The notes: generated from the letters alone by a model not told the origin. A stretch of 14,543 nt of DNA from an uncultured Oscillospiraceae bacterium (GCA_900756495.1 CAAEKI010000003.1:1-14543); one strand, 5' to 3'. Shown: positions 1-6,501, counted from the first letter of the stretch. Numbers and translations: made by a program.

Positions 1-23
1 ATTTTTCCATCCTCTTTCCCGTA

Positions 24-257
24 TTAACTACAGCCGTAGCTTCCCACCGAGAGCACGGCCTGCCCCGGGCGGAAGCGGCGCAGCGGCTTTTTCTCTACCG
101 GATCCAGCGCCAGGGCGGTCACCCGGCCATAGTTGGCGCAGACCACGGCGCCGTCCCGGTTTTCCCGGGCCCTGCATCGCCCCCGCTGCCCCTCCTCCAG
201 CGCGCAGCGGTGCGGACAGAGGGTACAGACCGCCTTACCCGTGGCGCACCACCTCAA
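24..257 (-). pseudogene. amrS: AmmeMemoRadiSam radical SAM enzyme, N-terminal fragment (truncated)
   Basis: The 77-residue product matches only the N-terminus of AmrS, a radical SAM enzyme of unknown substrate that is usually encoded with AMMECR1 and Memo proteins. Visible family features are VCTLCPHRCALEEGQRGRC, then RENRDG, DPVEKKPL and LSVGSYGC. The last cysteine should open the CxxxCxxC [4Fe-4S] motif (usually GCNLRCPFCQN), but one serine and a TAA follow. None of the three frames to the window edge restores the motif, so the catalytic barrel is absent; intact family members are roughly 280-330 residues. I chose a TTG start at 257, 8 codons before the first cysteine pair, with GGAG just upstream; no ATG or GTG lies closer in frame. 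It overlaps the end of the AMMECR1/Memo gene by 23 bases, as expected for translational coupling. Sequence past the stop is visibly more A-rich, suggesting a junction. Identity is confident; whether the fragment is expressed is unknown. Confidence 0.75.
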
Positions 258-1620
258 AGCGCTCCATGGTATAGGAGGAATCGACGTCGATCCCGGCCTT
301 CTGGCAGGCGATCTCCAGCTGCTGCTCCACGGTCTCCACGCCGTCCAGGTTGGGCAGGAGGAGTCCCCGGCGTCTGCCGCCGGTGACCACGACGCCGTAG
401 CGCTTGGGATCCAGATCCTCCCTGCTGTAAACGGTCTCGGAGACGCCCAGCACATCCACGCTGTAGGTCAGCGTCACCAGCTCCTCCTTGCGCACCGGCG
501 GGAAGCGGTTGTCCTCATGCCCGGCCGCGACGGCGTTGCGCAGGATCTCCTCCGCCACGGAGCGGGTTACGGGGTAGACGGTGCCGATGCAGCCCCGCAG
601 CCGCCCCCCCTGGTGAATGGAGACGAAGACGCCGGCCCTGGCCCCGGTCATCTCATCGGGGAGATCGGCGGGCAGCTCGGCCCGGCGGCCGGTATTCACG
701 TAGGTCTCCAGGCTCAGGCGGGCCAGGCGGACATAGGCGTCCTCGGCGGCCCGCTGCCCGGCGCTGGCCTCATACATATAGTTCTGATAGGCCTCGTCCA
801 TGCGCCGGGCCGGGTCCTCCGCCCCGGCGGTGAACACCCCAACCGCATAGCCCACCCCAAAGGGCCCCTCATAGGAGAGCAGCTCCGGCTCCACCGAACG
901 GCTGTCCAGCGCGCCTGCCATCATCTGGAAGGCACTCAGGCCGCACTGGGCAGCCTCCATGGCAAACGTCTCGTCCATGGTGAGGAAGGAGAGAAAGTCG
1001 CCCGCCGCCATGGCCCGGGTAATCTGCTCGTCGAAGACGGGGCCCTGGGGTGCGAAGCCATAGGGTCCGTCCTCCTTCAGCTTGTGGGAGAGGTCGCCGC
1101 TGGCCACGATGGCCACCCTGCGCCCCAAGTCCCCGGCAGCTGCGGCAACGCATTTGCCCATGCGGTAGTGATCCAGCGGAGTCATGCCGGACAGGCCGAT
1201 GCGGACGATTTTACAGTCCGGAAGCTCTTTCTGGAAAAAATACAGCGGAACCGCCACTCCGTGGTCCAGAGCCGGGTCCTGCTCGCCGAAGGTGCCCGCA
1301 GGGAGCATCCCGTTCCGGGTGTGGACGCAGATGCGCTCCACCAGCTCGGCGTCGTATTCCGCCTCCAGCCGGAGAGAGGGGGTGCCGAACTGTGCAAAGT
1401 TGCCCTCCGCCCGGCTTCCCGGCGAGATGTGAAAATAGTCCTGATAGGCCACGGTGTGGGGGGAGAAAAAAACCAGGGTATCAGGCGCCCAGGATGCAAG
1501 CCGCCCGGCCGCCGTCTGAAAGGCCGCAGCAGTCTTGGCGAGCTCCGCCTCCTGGCCCCGGCCCACCTCGGGCAGAATGGCCGGGGGATGGGGGACAATC
1601 ACAGCGCCAACAATGGACAT
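235..1620 (-). CDS. amrA: Memo-AMMECR1 fusion protein (AmmeMemoRadiSam system proteins B and A)
   Basis: This 461-residue protein joins two domains. Residues 1-265 are a Memo/LigB-like class III extradiol dioxygenase fold: VPHPP with H11, SPHTV with H55, DHGVAVPLYF with H120 and ASGDLSHKL (173-181) are the expected metal-site elements. Residues 290-461 are an AMMECR1 domain with LRGCIGT (341-347) and RGLLLPNLDGVET (418-430). In the family these proteins occur with a radical SAM enzyme; the reaction is not known. The start is ATG at 1620 because the conserved SIVGAVIVPHPP begins there and AAGGAGG lies 7 bases upstream; a longer reading to 1662 adds 14 unconserved residues and has no comparable ribosome site. 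It has its own promoter (1651-1679) and so is not simply the last gene of the transporter operon. Its 3' end overlaps the truncated amrS. Confidence 0.9.
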   Translation of the reverse strand: MSIVGAVIVPHPPAILPEVGRGQEAELAKTAAAFQTAAGRLASWAPDTLVFFSPHTVAYQDYFHISPGSRAEGNFAQFGTPSLRLEAEYDAELVERICVHTRNGMLPAGTFGEQDPALDHGVAVPLYFFQKELPDCKIVRIGLSGMTPLDHYRMGKCVAAAAGDLGRRVAIVASGDLSHKLKEDGPYGFAPQGPVFDEQITRAMAAGDFLSFLTMDETFAMEAAQCGLSAFQMMAGALDSRSVEPELLSYEGPFGVGYAVGVFTAGAEDPARRMDEAYQNYMYEASAGQRAAEDAYVRLARLSLETYVNTGRRAELPADLPDEMTGARAGVFVSIHQGGRLRGCIGTVYPVTRSVAEEILRNAVAAGHEDNRFPPVRKEELVTLTYSVDVLGVSETVYSREDLDPKRYGVVVTGGRRRGLLLPNLDGVETVEQQLEIACQKAGIDVDSSYTMERFEVVRHG

Positions 1621-1650
1621 AAACGTTCCTCCTTCATGTTTGTACGCTCT

Positions 1651-1679
1651 ATTATGAGGCAAAAGGGCCTGCCTGTCAA
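1651..1679 (-). promoter_or_regulatory. Sigma-A type promoter of the Memo-AMMECR1 gene
   Basis: Read on the minus strand, a perfect -35 TTGACA (1674-1679) is followed by a 17-base spacer and a -10 CATAAT (1651-1656). The ATG lies 30 bases beyond. A short inverted repeat, AGGCA-N8-TGCCT, lies across the spacer and could be an operator, though it may be chance. Confidence 0.8.
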
Positions 1680-1698
1680 ATCCCTTGAATCAAACGCA

Positions 1699-1734
1699 CA
1701 GGCCCCGCCCCCGGCTGCGCGGGGACGGGGCCTG
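1699..1734 (-). terminator. Terminator of the methyltransferase/ABC operon
   Basis: A GC-rich hairpin starts 11 bases after the binding-protein stop. Outer stem CAGGCCCCG/CGGGGCCTG pairs perfectly, and an inner CCCCG/CGGGG extends it through one U-G wobble with a 6-base loop. The following T-run is weak (TGTGCGTTTG), so termination may be incomplete. It separates the transporter operon from the Memo-AMMECR1 promoter. Confidence 0.65.
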
Positions 1735-1744
1735 TTTCCGTCTC

Positions 1745-2875
1745 TTACTGGTGCAGGGAGTTTGCGGTGAGGGCGTCGTACTGCTCCTGCGTCAGATCGC
1801 AGTGATAGAAGATATCGTAGTACTCGGCCACCTTTTCATAGAGGTCATAGTCCGCCTGGTCGGGGTAGAGCTGCTTGCCCAGCCACAGCATCCCCAAGAT
1901 GCGCTGGACCGAGGGCGGGAATCCCATCCAGTTGTAGGGGCCGTTGGGCACCTCGCAGTAGTTGCCCTCTGCAATGGCGTGGAGCTCCTGCCAGGCCGGG
2001 TCGTCTCCCACCAGGGAGTAGACGCTCTCAGGCGCAAAGATGATGTAGTCGGGATCCCAGAGGTAGAACTGCTCCATATCGGACTCGTTGCCCGTCCCTT
2101 TGGATGAGGGGGAGTCCACCACCGCCAGATTGTTGGTCATCAGATCCAGAATCTCGGAGTGGTAGGAGCCGGTGGCAATGATATTGGTACCCGTATCGCC
2201 CAGACAGTAGAGGACTCTGGCCTTGTTCTCCTCGCCCACCTCGTCCATCAGAGCCAGGATCTCATTGTAAGTGTTCTCGCAGTAAGAGGCGATGGCCTCG
2301 CCCTCCTCCTCCAGGCCAAGCAGCTCGCCCAGCTTGCGGTAGGCGTCGCCCATAGTCTGGATGGTGGCGGTGATGTGGACGTAGGGAATTCCGGTCTGGG
2401 CCTGCAGCTCGTCCAGATCCTCCACGATGGAATCCTTGGGCTCGCCCACATCGATAATCACCTGCGGATCGGCGGCAGCCAGGGTCTCCAGGTTCATGGC
2501 CTCCTGGCCGCCGTAGAGCTGGCCCACCAGGGGCAGGTTATAGTACTCAGTGTCCAAATACTGCTCAGCATCCTTGCTCCACTCATTGGCCACCCCTACA
2601 AACATATCGGGCGCCAGGGCAAAGAGGACCATCTGCGCCAGCGGGCCGGAGGGCGCAATGCGGGTGATTTCCGCAGGAACCTCCACCGTGCGGCCCACAG
2701 AGTCGGTAAAGGAACGGGTGCCCGCCCCGGCGGGATCGGCGGATACGGGCGTGGTCCCGGCAGGCTGAGTGGTCTGAGGCGCAGTGCCGGCGGGAGGTGT
2801 GGTGTCTCCGCCGCCGCAGGCCGCCAGAGATAGGACCATTGCCAGGGCTAAAACAAGGGTGATCATTCTTTTCAT
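1745..2875 (-). CDS. ABC transporter substrate-binding lipoprotein, FecB/BtuF/MolA type
   Basis: A 376-residue extracellular binding lipoprotein for a class II (BtuCD-fold) importer. Residues 1-20 form a lipoprotein signal with lipobox LAAC (lipidated C20), followed by a Thr/Pro/Gly-rich linker to about 53. The Peripla_BP_2 fold begins at FTDSVGRTVEVP (56-67), typical of iron-siderophore, cobalamin and MolA binding proteins. A PPSVQRILGMLWL segment (320-332) resembles the region seen in MolA-like and related clostridial proteins. The start is ATG at 2875 with AGGAGG 8 bases upstream; that site overlaps the stop of the ATPase gene, 12 bases away. It is the last gene of the operon, although binding-protein genes often come first. 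The ligand cannot be read from sequence. The riboswitch-like leader argues for molybdate, tungstate or a related metal complex, whereas the fold alone would suggest iron-siderophore or B12. Confidence 0.88.
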   Translation of the reverse strand: MKRMITLVLALAMVLSLAACGGGDTTPPAGTAPQTTQPAGTTPVSADPAGAGTRSFTDSVGRTVEVPAEITRIAPSGPLAQMVLFALAPDMFVGVANEWSKDAEQYLDTEYYNLPLVGQLYGGQEAMNLETLAAADPQVIIDVGEPKDSIVEDLDELQAQTGIPYVHITATIQTMGDAYRKLGELLGLEEEGEAIASYCENTYNEILALMDEVGEENKARVLYCLGDTGTNIIATGSYHSEILDLMTNNLAVVDSPSSKGTGNESDMEQFYLWDPDYIIFAPESVYSLVGDDPAWQELHAIAEGNYCEVPNGPYNWMGFPPSVQRILGMLWLGKQLYPDQADYDLYEKVAEYYDIFYHCDLTQEQYDALTANSLHQ

Positions 2876-2887
2876 TTGCAGTTCCTC

Positions 2888-3676
2888 CTATTGCTGGTTC
2901 AGCAGTTGTCTGGGCACACAGGCCCGAAATTTATCGTCACAGAGGTGTGCCACCTCCACTTCGATCCCATACAGCGCATAGATTAGCTTCTCATCCAGCA
3001 CCTGGGCCGGCGGCCCCTGGGCCAGCACCTGCCCGTTCTGCACCGCCAGGATCTCATGGGAGAAGAGATAGGCCTGGTCAGGGCTATGGGTGGACTGTAT
3101 GACGGTATAGCCCTCGCCGGTGAGGGCGCGGACCTGCGTCATCACCCGCATCTGATTGCCGTAGTCCAGATTGGCGGTGGGCTCGTCCATGACCAGAATC
3201 CGGGACTGCTGGGCAAGGGCCCGGGCGATGAGAACCAGCTGCCGCTCTCCGCCGCTAATCTGGGTGTAGAAGCGGTGGGCAAAATCGGAGATCCCCAGCT
3301 TCTCCAGCGCCTCCAGCGCCAGACGCTCCTGCTCCCGGCCCGGCGGAGAGAATCCGCTGGACTGGGCGGTGGTCCCCATGAGCACCATGTCCAGGACGGA
3401 ATAATTAAAGGTGGGGTAGTGGGACTGGGGGATATAGGCGATGGTGCGGGCCAGTTCCCGGGTCCCGTAGGCCTGCACGTCTCTGCCATTCAGGGTGATG
3501 GAGCCCTGGTATCCCCCCTGGAGCCCCAGCATGCACCTGAACAGGGTGGACTTTCCCACGCCGTTGGGCCCCAGTACGGAGAGGAGCTTTCCCTCTCCGG
3601 CCGTAAAGCTCATGTTCCGCAGGATGGGGCGGCCGGGGATATACTGAAAGCTGAGATTGCGCACCTCCAGGCTCAT
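2888..3676 (-). CDS. ABC transporter ATP-binding protein, FecE/BtuD type
   Basis: A 262-residue cytoplasmic ATPase that powers the FecCD-type permease encoded just upstream. Walker A is GPNGVGKST (36-44), the Q-loop glutamine is Q84 in YIPQSH, the signature is ISGGERQ (140-146) and Walker B is ILVMDEPTANLD (160-171). The switch histidine is in STHSPDQAYLF. Length is normal for the family. The frame stays open much further upstream, but MSLEVRNLSFQY is the conserved start. The ATG at 3676 overlaps the permease stop as ATGA, with a GGGGAGGGGAG ribosome site. The extra upstream residues merely read the permease gene in another frame. The closest families are the iron-complex, cobalamin and MolC ATPases. 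Confidence 0.92.
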   Translation of the reverse strand: MSLEVRNLSFQYIPGRPILRNMSFTAGEGKLLSVLGPNGVGKSTLFRCMLGLQGGYQGSITLNGRDVQAYGTRELARTIAYIPQSHYPTFNYSVLDMVLMGTTAQSSGFSPPGREQERLALEALEKLGISDFAHRFYTQISGGERQLVLIARALAQQSRILVMDEPTANLDYGNQMRVMTQVRALTGEGYTVIQSTHSPDQAYLFSHEILAVQNGQVLAQGPPAQVLDEKLIYALYGIEVEVAHLCDDKFRACVPRQLLNQQ

Positions 3677-4788
3677 GCGCGCTCCCCTCCCCTCGTGATG
3701 AGATAGAGGAAGAAAGGGGCCCCCACAAAGGCGGTGAGGATGCCCAGCGGGATCTCCACCGCCAGCAGATTGCGGGAGATATTGTCCACGACCAGCAGGA
3801 AGAGGGCCCCGAAGACCATGGTGGCGGGCATGAGGTGCCGGTAGTTGTTGCCCACCATGCGCCGGGCCAGATGGGGAACTACCAGCCCCACCCAGCTGAT
3901 GGTCCCCGAGACCGCCACACTGGAGGCGGTAATGAGGGTCGCGGCCAGAATGACCACCAGCCGGGTCAGCCTGGCGTTGACGCCCATGGTGCGGGCCTCG
4001 TCGTCCCCCAGTGTGAGAATATTGATCCGCCATCGCAGGACAAGCAGCACCGCCAATCCGATCGCCATGGGGACGGCCCCGAAGAGCACGTCGCTCATCT
4101 TGGAGGCCGACAGAGAGCCCATCAGCCAGTAGGTGATGGCGGGAAGCTGATCGTTGGGGTCGGCCACCAGCTTGATAAAGGAGGTACCCGCCTGGAAGAG
4201 GGAGGAGATCATGATGCCCGACAGAACCAGGCTGAGCACCCGCTTTCCCTTGGCCCTGCTGCTGACGAAAATGGCCGCCGCCACAGTGACCAGACTGAAG
4301 GCAAACGCGCTTACGGTCACCATCTGAGTGTTGGACCGCAGGAAAATGGCCAGCGCGGCGCCAAAGGCCGCCCCCTGGGAGGCCCCCAGAATATCGGGGG
4401 AGGCCATCGGGTTCTGGAAAATGCCCTGATAGGCCGCCCCTGCCGCGCTGAGGCAGCAGCCCACCAGGCAGGCCAGCAGCAGCCGGGGCAGGCGGATATT
4501 GAAAAAGACAATCTCCATCCGGTCGGTCCAGGTCTGCTCAAAGGGGATGACCTCCCCCGGCGCGGCGCCGAACAATCCGGCAGCCGCGTTGATCAGGGCG
4601 TTGAGGCCGTCTACCGCCCGGCCGATCAGAATGGGTACGATTTCACCCACCGGGATGGGGTAGCGCCCCAGGGCAAACGAGATCAGGATGCCGGCCAACA
4701 GTGCGGCGATCAGTCCCAGCACAATGATATTGTTGCGCCGGCGCCCTCCCAGTCCCTGCGCCGGTTTGTCTTTATGCTTCTCGGTCAC
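3673..4788 (-). CDS. ABC transporter permease, FecCD/BtuC family
   Basis: A 371-residue integral membrane subunit. The N-terminus is short, basic and cytoplasmic (residues 1-20). The first membrane span is about 21-41, and several further hydrophobic spans fit the roughly ten-helix FecCD fold. Family motifs are NIRLPRLLLACLVG (97-110), GAAYQGIFQNPMASPDILG (117-135) and SGTISWVGLVVPHLARR (294-310). An unusually long segment (about 57-92) separates the first span from the RLPR motif. The start is GTG at 4788 within GTGA overlapping the methyltransferase stop, with AGGAG about 8 bases upstream, so translation is probably coupled. Together with the downstream ATPase and lipoprotein it should form a permease dimer-ATPase dimer-binding protein importer. 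Confidence 0.92.
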   Translation of the reverse strand: MTEKHKDKPAQGLGGRRRNNIIVLGLIAALLAGILISFALGRYPIPVGEIVPILIGRAVDGLNALINAAAGLFGAAPGEVIPFEQTWTDRMEIVFFNIRLPRLLLACLVGCCLSAAGAAYQGIFQNPMASPDILGASQGAAFGAALAIFLRSNTQMVTVSAFAFSLVTVAAAIFVSSRAKGKRVLSLVLSGIMISSLFQAGTSFIKLVADPNDQLPAITYWLMGSLSASKMSDVLFGAVPMAIGLAVLLVLRWRINILTLGDDEARTMGVNARLTRLVVILAATLITASSVAVSGTISWVGLVVPHLARRMVGNNYRHLMPATMVFGALFLLVVDNISRNLLAVEIPLGILTAFVGAPFFLYLITRGGERA

Positions 4789-5489
4789 AGTCGGTTCTCC
4801 TCTTTTCGAAGTGTGAAGATCACAAAACGTTTCCTCTGGGGCAGATACCAGGGATATTCCGGATCTCCAGTGGCTGTGAGCCGGGTACGGAGGTAAAGGA
4901 GATCTTCAGCCAGCTTGTCCTTGCCGTAAACCCTGGCAAATTCCTGCGCCTCTTCCCTGCTGCGGAAGGGCTGGCCATACTCCAGCGCGCCGCGTCTCAT
5001 ATGAAAGGCAACCCCCGCCTCCGCCAGTTCCCGCTCCGCCCGCTGGGCGGTGTTGTACTTGGGCGGGTGGCCGGGGCCAAACGAGGGGGCCTCTCCTTCG
5101 GCCAGCACGGCAACGACGCACTGGCGGCAGCGGGAGAGCCAGCGGGCCATCTGCTTCCCATTCCCGAAAAAGAGGGAGAGTACCGTATCCCACGCTCCCT
5201 CCAGCTTGTCCACATCGGTCAGGCGGGTCTCCAGATTGGATAACCCCCGCTCCTCCGCCATGCGTTCCAGCGCGGCCAGCGCAGGAGCGCTGGTGTCCAC
5301 ACAGGTCACCTGCTCCAGCGACGGCGCCAGCTCAAGATCAATGAGCCCCACCCCGCAGCCCAGATCGCACATCGTTCCTCCCGCCGCAATTTCAGGCGCC
5401 AGAAGCCCGGCCATCTGCCTGTGAAAGCCGGTAAAGGCCGAGGCGGAACGCAGCCATCCGATGGTCTTCTCATTCCAGCCGACACGCAC
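4785..5489 (-). CDS. Class I SAM-dependent methyltransferase, first gene of the transporter operon
   Basis: A 234-residue predicted cytoplasmic protein. CDLGCGVGLIDLE (41-53) is the SAM-binding glycine-rich motif I, and VTCVDTSA (61-68) supplies the acidic residue that normally binds the SAM ribose. LSLFFGNGKQ (about 104-113) lies in the expected motif IV position. The C-terminal part (PPKYNT onward) does not match a substrate class I recognise. The start is GTG at 5489 with GAGGAG about 6 bases upstream; no ATG lies nearby in frame. It ends in a 4-base overlap with the permease gene. Its position directly after the riboswitch-like leader and attenuator suggests it acts on, or responds to, the same metal or cofactor as the transporter. 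That role is inference. Confidence 0.85.
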   Translation of the reverse strand: MRVGWNEKTIGWLRSASAFTGFHRQMAGLLAPEIAAGGTMCDLGCGVGLIDLELAPSLEQVTCVDTSAPALAALERMAEERGLSNLETRLTDVDKLEGAWDTVLSLFFGNGKQMARWLSRCRQCVVAVLAEGEAPSFGPGHPPKYNTAQRAERELAEAGVAFHMRRGALEYGQPFRSREEAQEFARVYGKDKLAEDLLYLRTRLTATGDPEYPWYLPQRKRFVIFTLRKEENRL

Positions 5490-5528
5490 GGCAACTCCTC
5501 CCGTTCCTTCTCCTCCTTTTCAAGCAGA

Positions 5529-5560
5529 CAAAAAGCCTCTGCTTTTTGAAAAGCAGAGGC
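5529..5560 (-). terminator. Intrinsic terminator in the leader (attenuator)
   Basis: On the minus strand a perfect 11-base stem, GCCTCTGCTTT/AAAGCAGAGGC, with a 4-base TCAA loop is followed directly by TTTTTG. It lies after the structured aptamer-like region and 40 bases before the methyltransferase GTG, so it would stop transcription before the first gene. Its 5' arm contains CCTC, which can pair with GAGG of the aptamer's closing strand (5568-5573). That supplies a ready antiterminator switch. Confidence 0.88.
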
Positions 5561-5564
5561 ATAG

Positions 5565-5710
5565 GAGTCCCTCAAAGGCACCCGGATTTCTCTCCTTCTC
5601 AACACACGGAAGGCTCCGCCGTTTCCGGCAAAACCCTGACGACCGCGCTCTGGCACGGCCACGGCCCCTTTGCCATAGTCTCCCGTAGGCAAGGGGGCTC
5701 GGAGGGATGA
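5565..5710 (-). promoter_or_regulatory. Probable molybdenum/tungsten cofactor (Moco/Tuco) riboswitch aptamer
   Basis: The roughly 140-nt leader on the minus strand is highly structured. Closing helix: TCCCTC (5702-5707) with GAGGGA (5568-5573). A hairpin CCCC-C-TTGCC / GGCAA-A-GGGG follows the block CCTCCGAGCC. Its tip carries CCTACG...TATGG, close to the 11-nt GAAA-tetraloop receptor (CCTAAG...TATGG). Further on, GCCG-GAAA-CGGC is a GNRA hairpin able to dock there, then GGAGCC. As I recall the Moco RNA consensus, the CTCCGAGCC and GGGAGAC blocks, the GNRA hairpin and its receptor all fit; no covariance model was run. The terminator follows immediately, so cofactor binding would be expected to favour termination and switch the operon off. 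The structured-RNA call is strong and the exact class less so. Confidence 0.68.
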
Positions 5711-5716
5711 TTGTGA

Positions 5717-5745
5717 TTGAATTTTTAATCAAAATTCGCTATGAT
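5717..5745 (+). promoter_or_regulatory. Promoter of the THEP1-like NTPase gene
   Basis: TTGAAT (5717-5722), exactly 17 bases, then TATGAT (5740-5745). Both hexamers are good, and the predicted start near 5752 leaves a leader of about 60 bases before the ATG at 5814. Confidence 0.7.
5719..5737. promoter_or_regulatory. AT-rich inverted repeat, candidate operator between divergent genes
   Basis: GAATTTT-N5-AAAATTC is a perfect 7-base inverted repeat. It lies between the -35 and -10 of the plus-strand promoter and overlaps the candidate minus-strand promoter. A repressor bound here could control both directions. No known regulator motif is recognised. Confidence 0.45.
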
Positions 5746-5750
5746 GGTAA
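5722..5750 (-). promoter_or_regulatory. Candidate promoter of the riboswitch operon
   Basis: On the minus strand TTACCA (5745-5750), a 17-base spacer and TAAAAA (5722-5727) give a weak sigma-A-like promoter. It would start transcription near 5715, just before the aptamer. Each hexamer matches only 4 of 6 bases. It overlaps the divergent plus-strand promoter, so the two would compete or be regulated together. Confidence 0.35.
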
Positions 5751-5813
5751 GGCTGGAACTGATTATAGGGCATCTCTTCCAGGATGTCAATCTTTTTTGG
5801 GGGGCAAGGGTCC

Positions 5814-6344
5814 ATGCATATCTTCCTCACCGGAGCTGTTCAGGTGGGCAAAAGTACGATTATTACCAAGGTAATGTACAGCTCCGGTCTCACCGTGGGC
5901 GGCTTCCGCACCTCCTTCGGCCCCGACCGCGGCGAGCCGGATCGCCTGCTCTATCTCTATGCTGCCGGAGAACCGCCCGCGCTGGACGAGCCCCACGGCG
6001 TGGTGCGCTTTGTCAATCGGATCCCCGTCCCTATTCCCGGCCGGTTTGAAGCGCTGGGCATCCCCTTGCTGCGGCGGGCCCGGGCGCATGCCGGCCTCAT
6101 CCTGATGGACGAGTGCGGATTTCTGGAATCAGACGCCGTTGCCTTCCAGGCAGAGATCCTCAAAACACTGGACGGGGAGACGCCGGTGCTGGGCGTGCTG
6201 CGGGAGGGCCTGCCCGGATGGACGCCGGCGGTGGCGGCCCACCCGAAGGTGCGGCTGGTCACCGTGACGCGAGAAAACCGGAACAGCTTGCCGGCCCAGC
6301 TAAACCAATGGGTTCAAGGCTCCCACCTTGACGAATTTATTTAA
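5814..6344 (+). CDS. THEP1-like nucleoside-triphosphatase (NTPase_1 family)
   Basis: A 176-residue P-loop NTPase. MHIFLTGAVQVGKSTII carries Walker A (GAVQVGKST, 7-15), and GLILMDECGFLES carries Walker B (95-100), both typical of the THEP1/NTPase_1 family. Family members hydrolyse NTPs in vitro; the cellular role is poorly known. I chose the ATG at 5814 because MxIFLTGxxxxGKST is the conserved N-terminus. A G-rich stretch (GGGGGGCAAGGG) lies just upstream. An ATG at 5784 would add ten unconserved residues and has no ribosome site. The gene is transcribed away from the riboswitch operon and shares its upstream region, so a link to metal or cofactor metabolism is possible but unproven. Confidence 0.82.
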   Translation: MHIFLTGAVQVGKSTIITKVMYSSGLTVGGFRTSFGPDRGEPDRLLYLYAAGEPPALDEPHGVVRFVNRIPVPIPGRFEALGIPLLRRARAHAGLILMDECGFLESDAVAFQAEILKTLDGETPVLGVLREGLPGWTPAVAAHPKVRLVTVTRENRNSLPAQLNQWVQGSHLDEFI

Positions 6345-6362
6345 AATTGCACAGGTGGTTTT
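6323..6362 (+). terminator. Weak candidate terminator after the NTPase gene
   Basis: CCACCT (6323-6328) pairs with AGGTGG (6353-6358), and an inner AATTT/AAATT pairing sits around the stop codon. TTTT follows the outer stem. The internal loops make it a poor hairpin, but no better terminator is visible before the next promoter. Confidence 0.33.
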
Positions 6363-6391
6363 AGCGGAAACGTAAAATTTCAGCAAACGCC

Positions 6392-6431
6392 TTTACCAGC
6401 CATTTACGAAACGGTTCGAGCCGTATATAAT
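6392..6431 (+). promoter_or_regulatory. Promoter of the Na/Pi cotransporter with PhoP-box-like repeats
   Basis: The -35 TTTACG (6403-6408), 17-base spacer and perfect -10 TATAAT (6426-6431) form a convincing promoter. TTTACC at 6392-6397 lies exactly 11 bases upstream of the -35 TTTACG, matching the direct-repeat spacing of Firmicute PhoP boxes (TTHAYA-N5-TTHAYA), although both repeats lack the final A. An inverted copy, CGTAAA, lies at 6371-6376. A phosphate-starvation link suits the gene but is inference. The leader also holds TGAC-N6-GTCA near 6475. Confidence 0.7.
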
Positions 6432-6501
6432 CTATCGTGGTTGTGAATAAAGAAGAGAAAAAAAGAAAATTTGACAACGACGTCAGATTTGGGGGAGAAT
6501 T

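Noticed and set aside
133..1770. 545-codon open frame on the plus strand opposite the Memo-AMMECR1 gene
   Set aside because: Mirror of a GC-rich real gene; low-complexity Gly/His/Leu-rich translation, no domain, no ribosome site.
3677..4033. N-terminal extension of the FecE-type ATPase
   Set aside because: This part only reads the permease gene out of frame; conserved ATPase sequence begins at the ATG at 3676 with a ribosome site.
3835..4896. 353-codon plus-strand frame opposite the permease
   Set aside because: Antisense shadow; hydrophilic His/Gln/Gly-rich with no motif.
5306..5692. 128-codon frame running from the leader into the methyltransferase gene
   Set aside because: Covers the riboswitch and terminator and reads the methyltransferase out of frame; no protein family visible.
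5565..5710. Leader as a cobalamin riboswitch (would suit a BtuCD-type importer)
   Set aside because: No GCCACTG or other B12-box sequence is visible; the GNRA hairpin plus receptor and the CTCCGAGCC block fit Moco-type RNA better.
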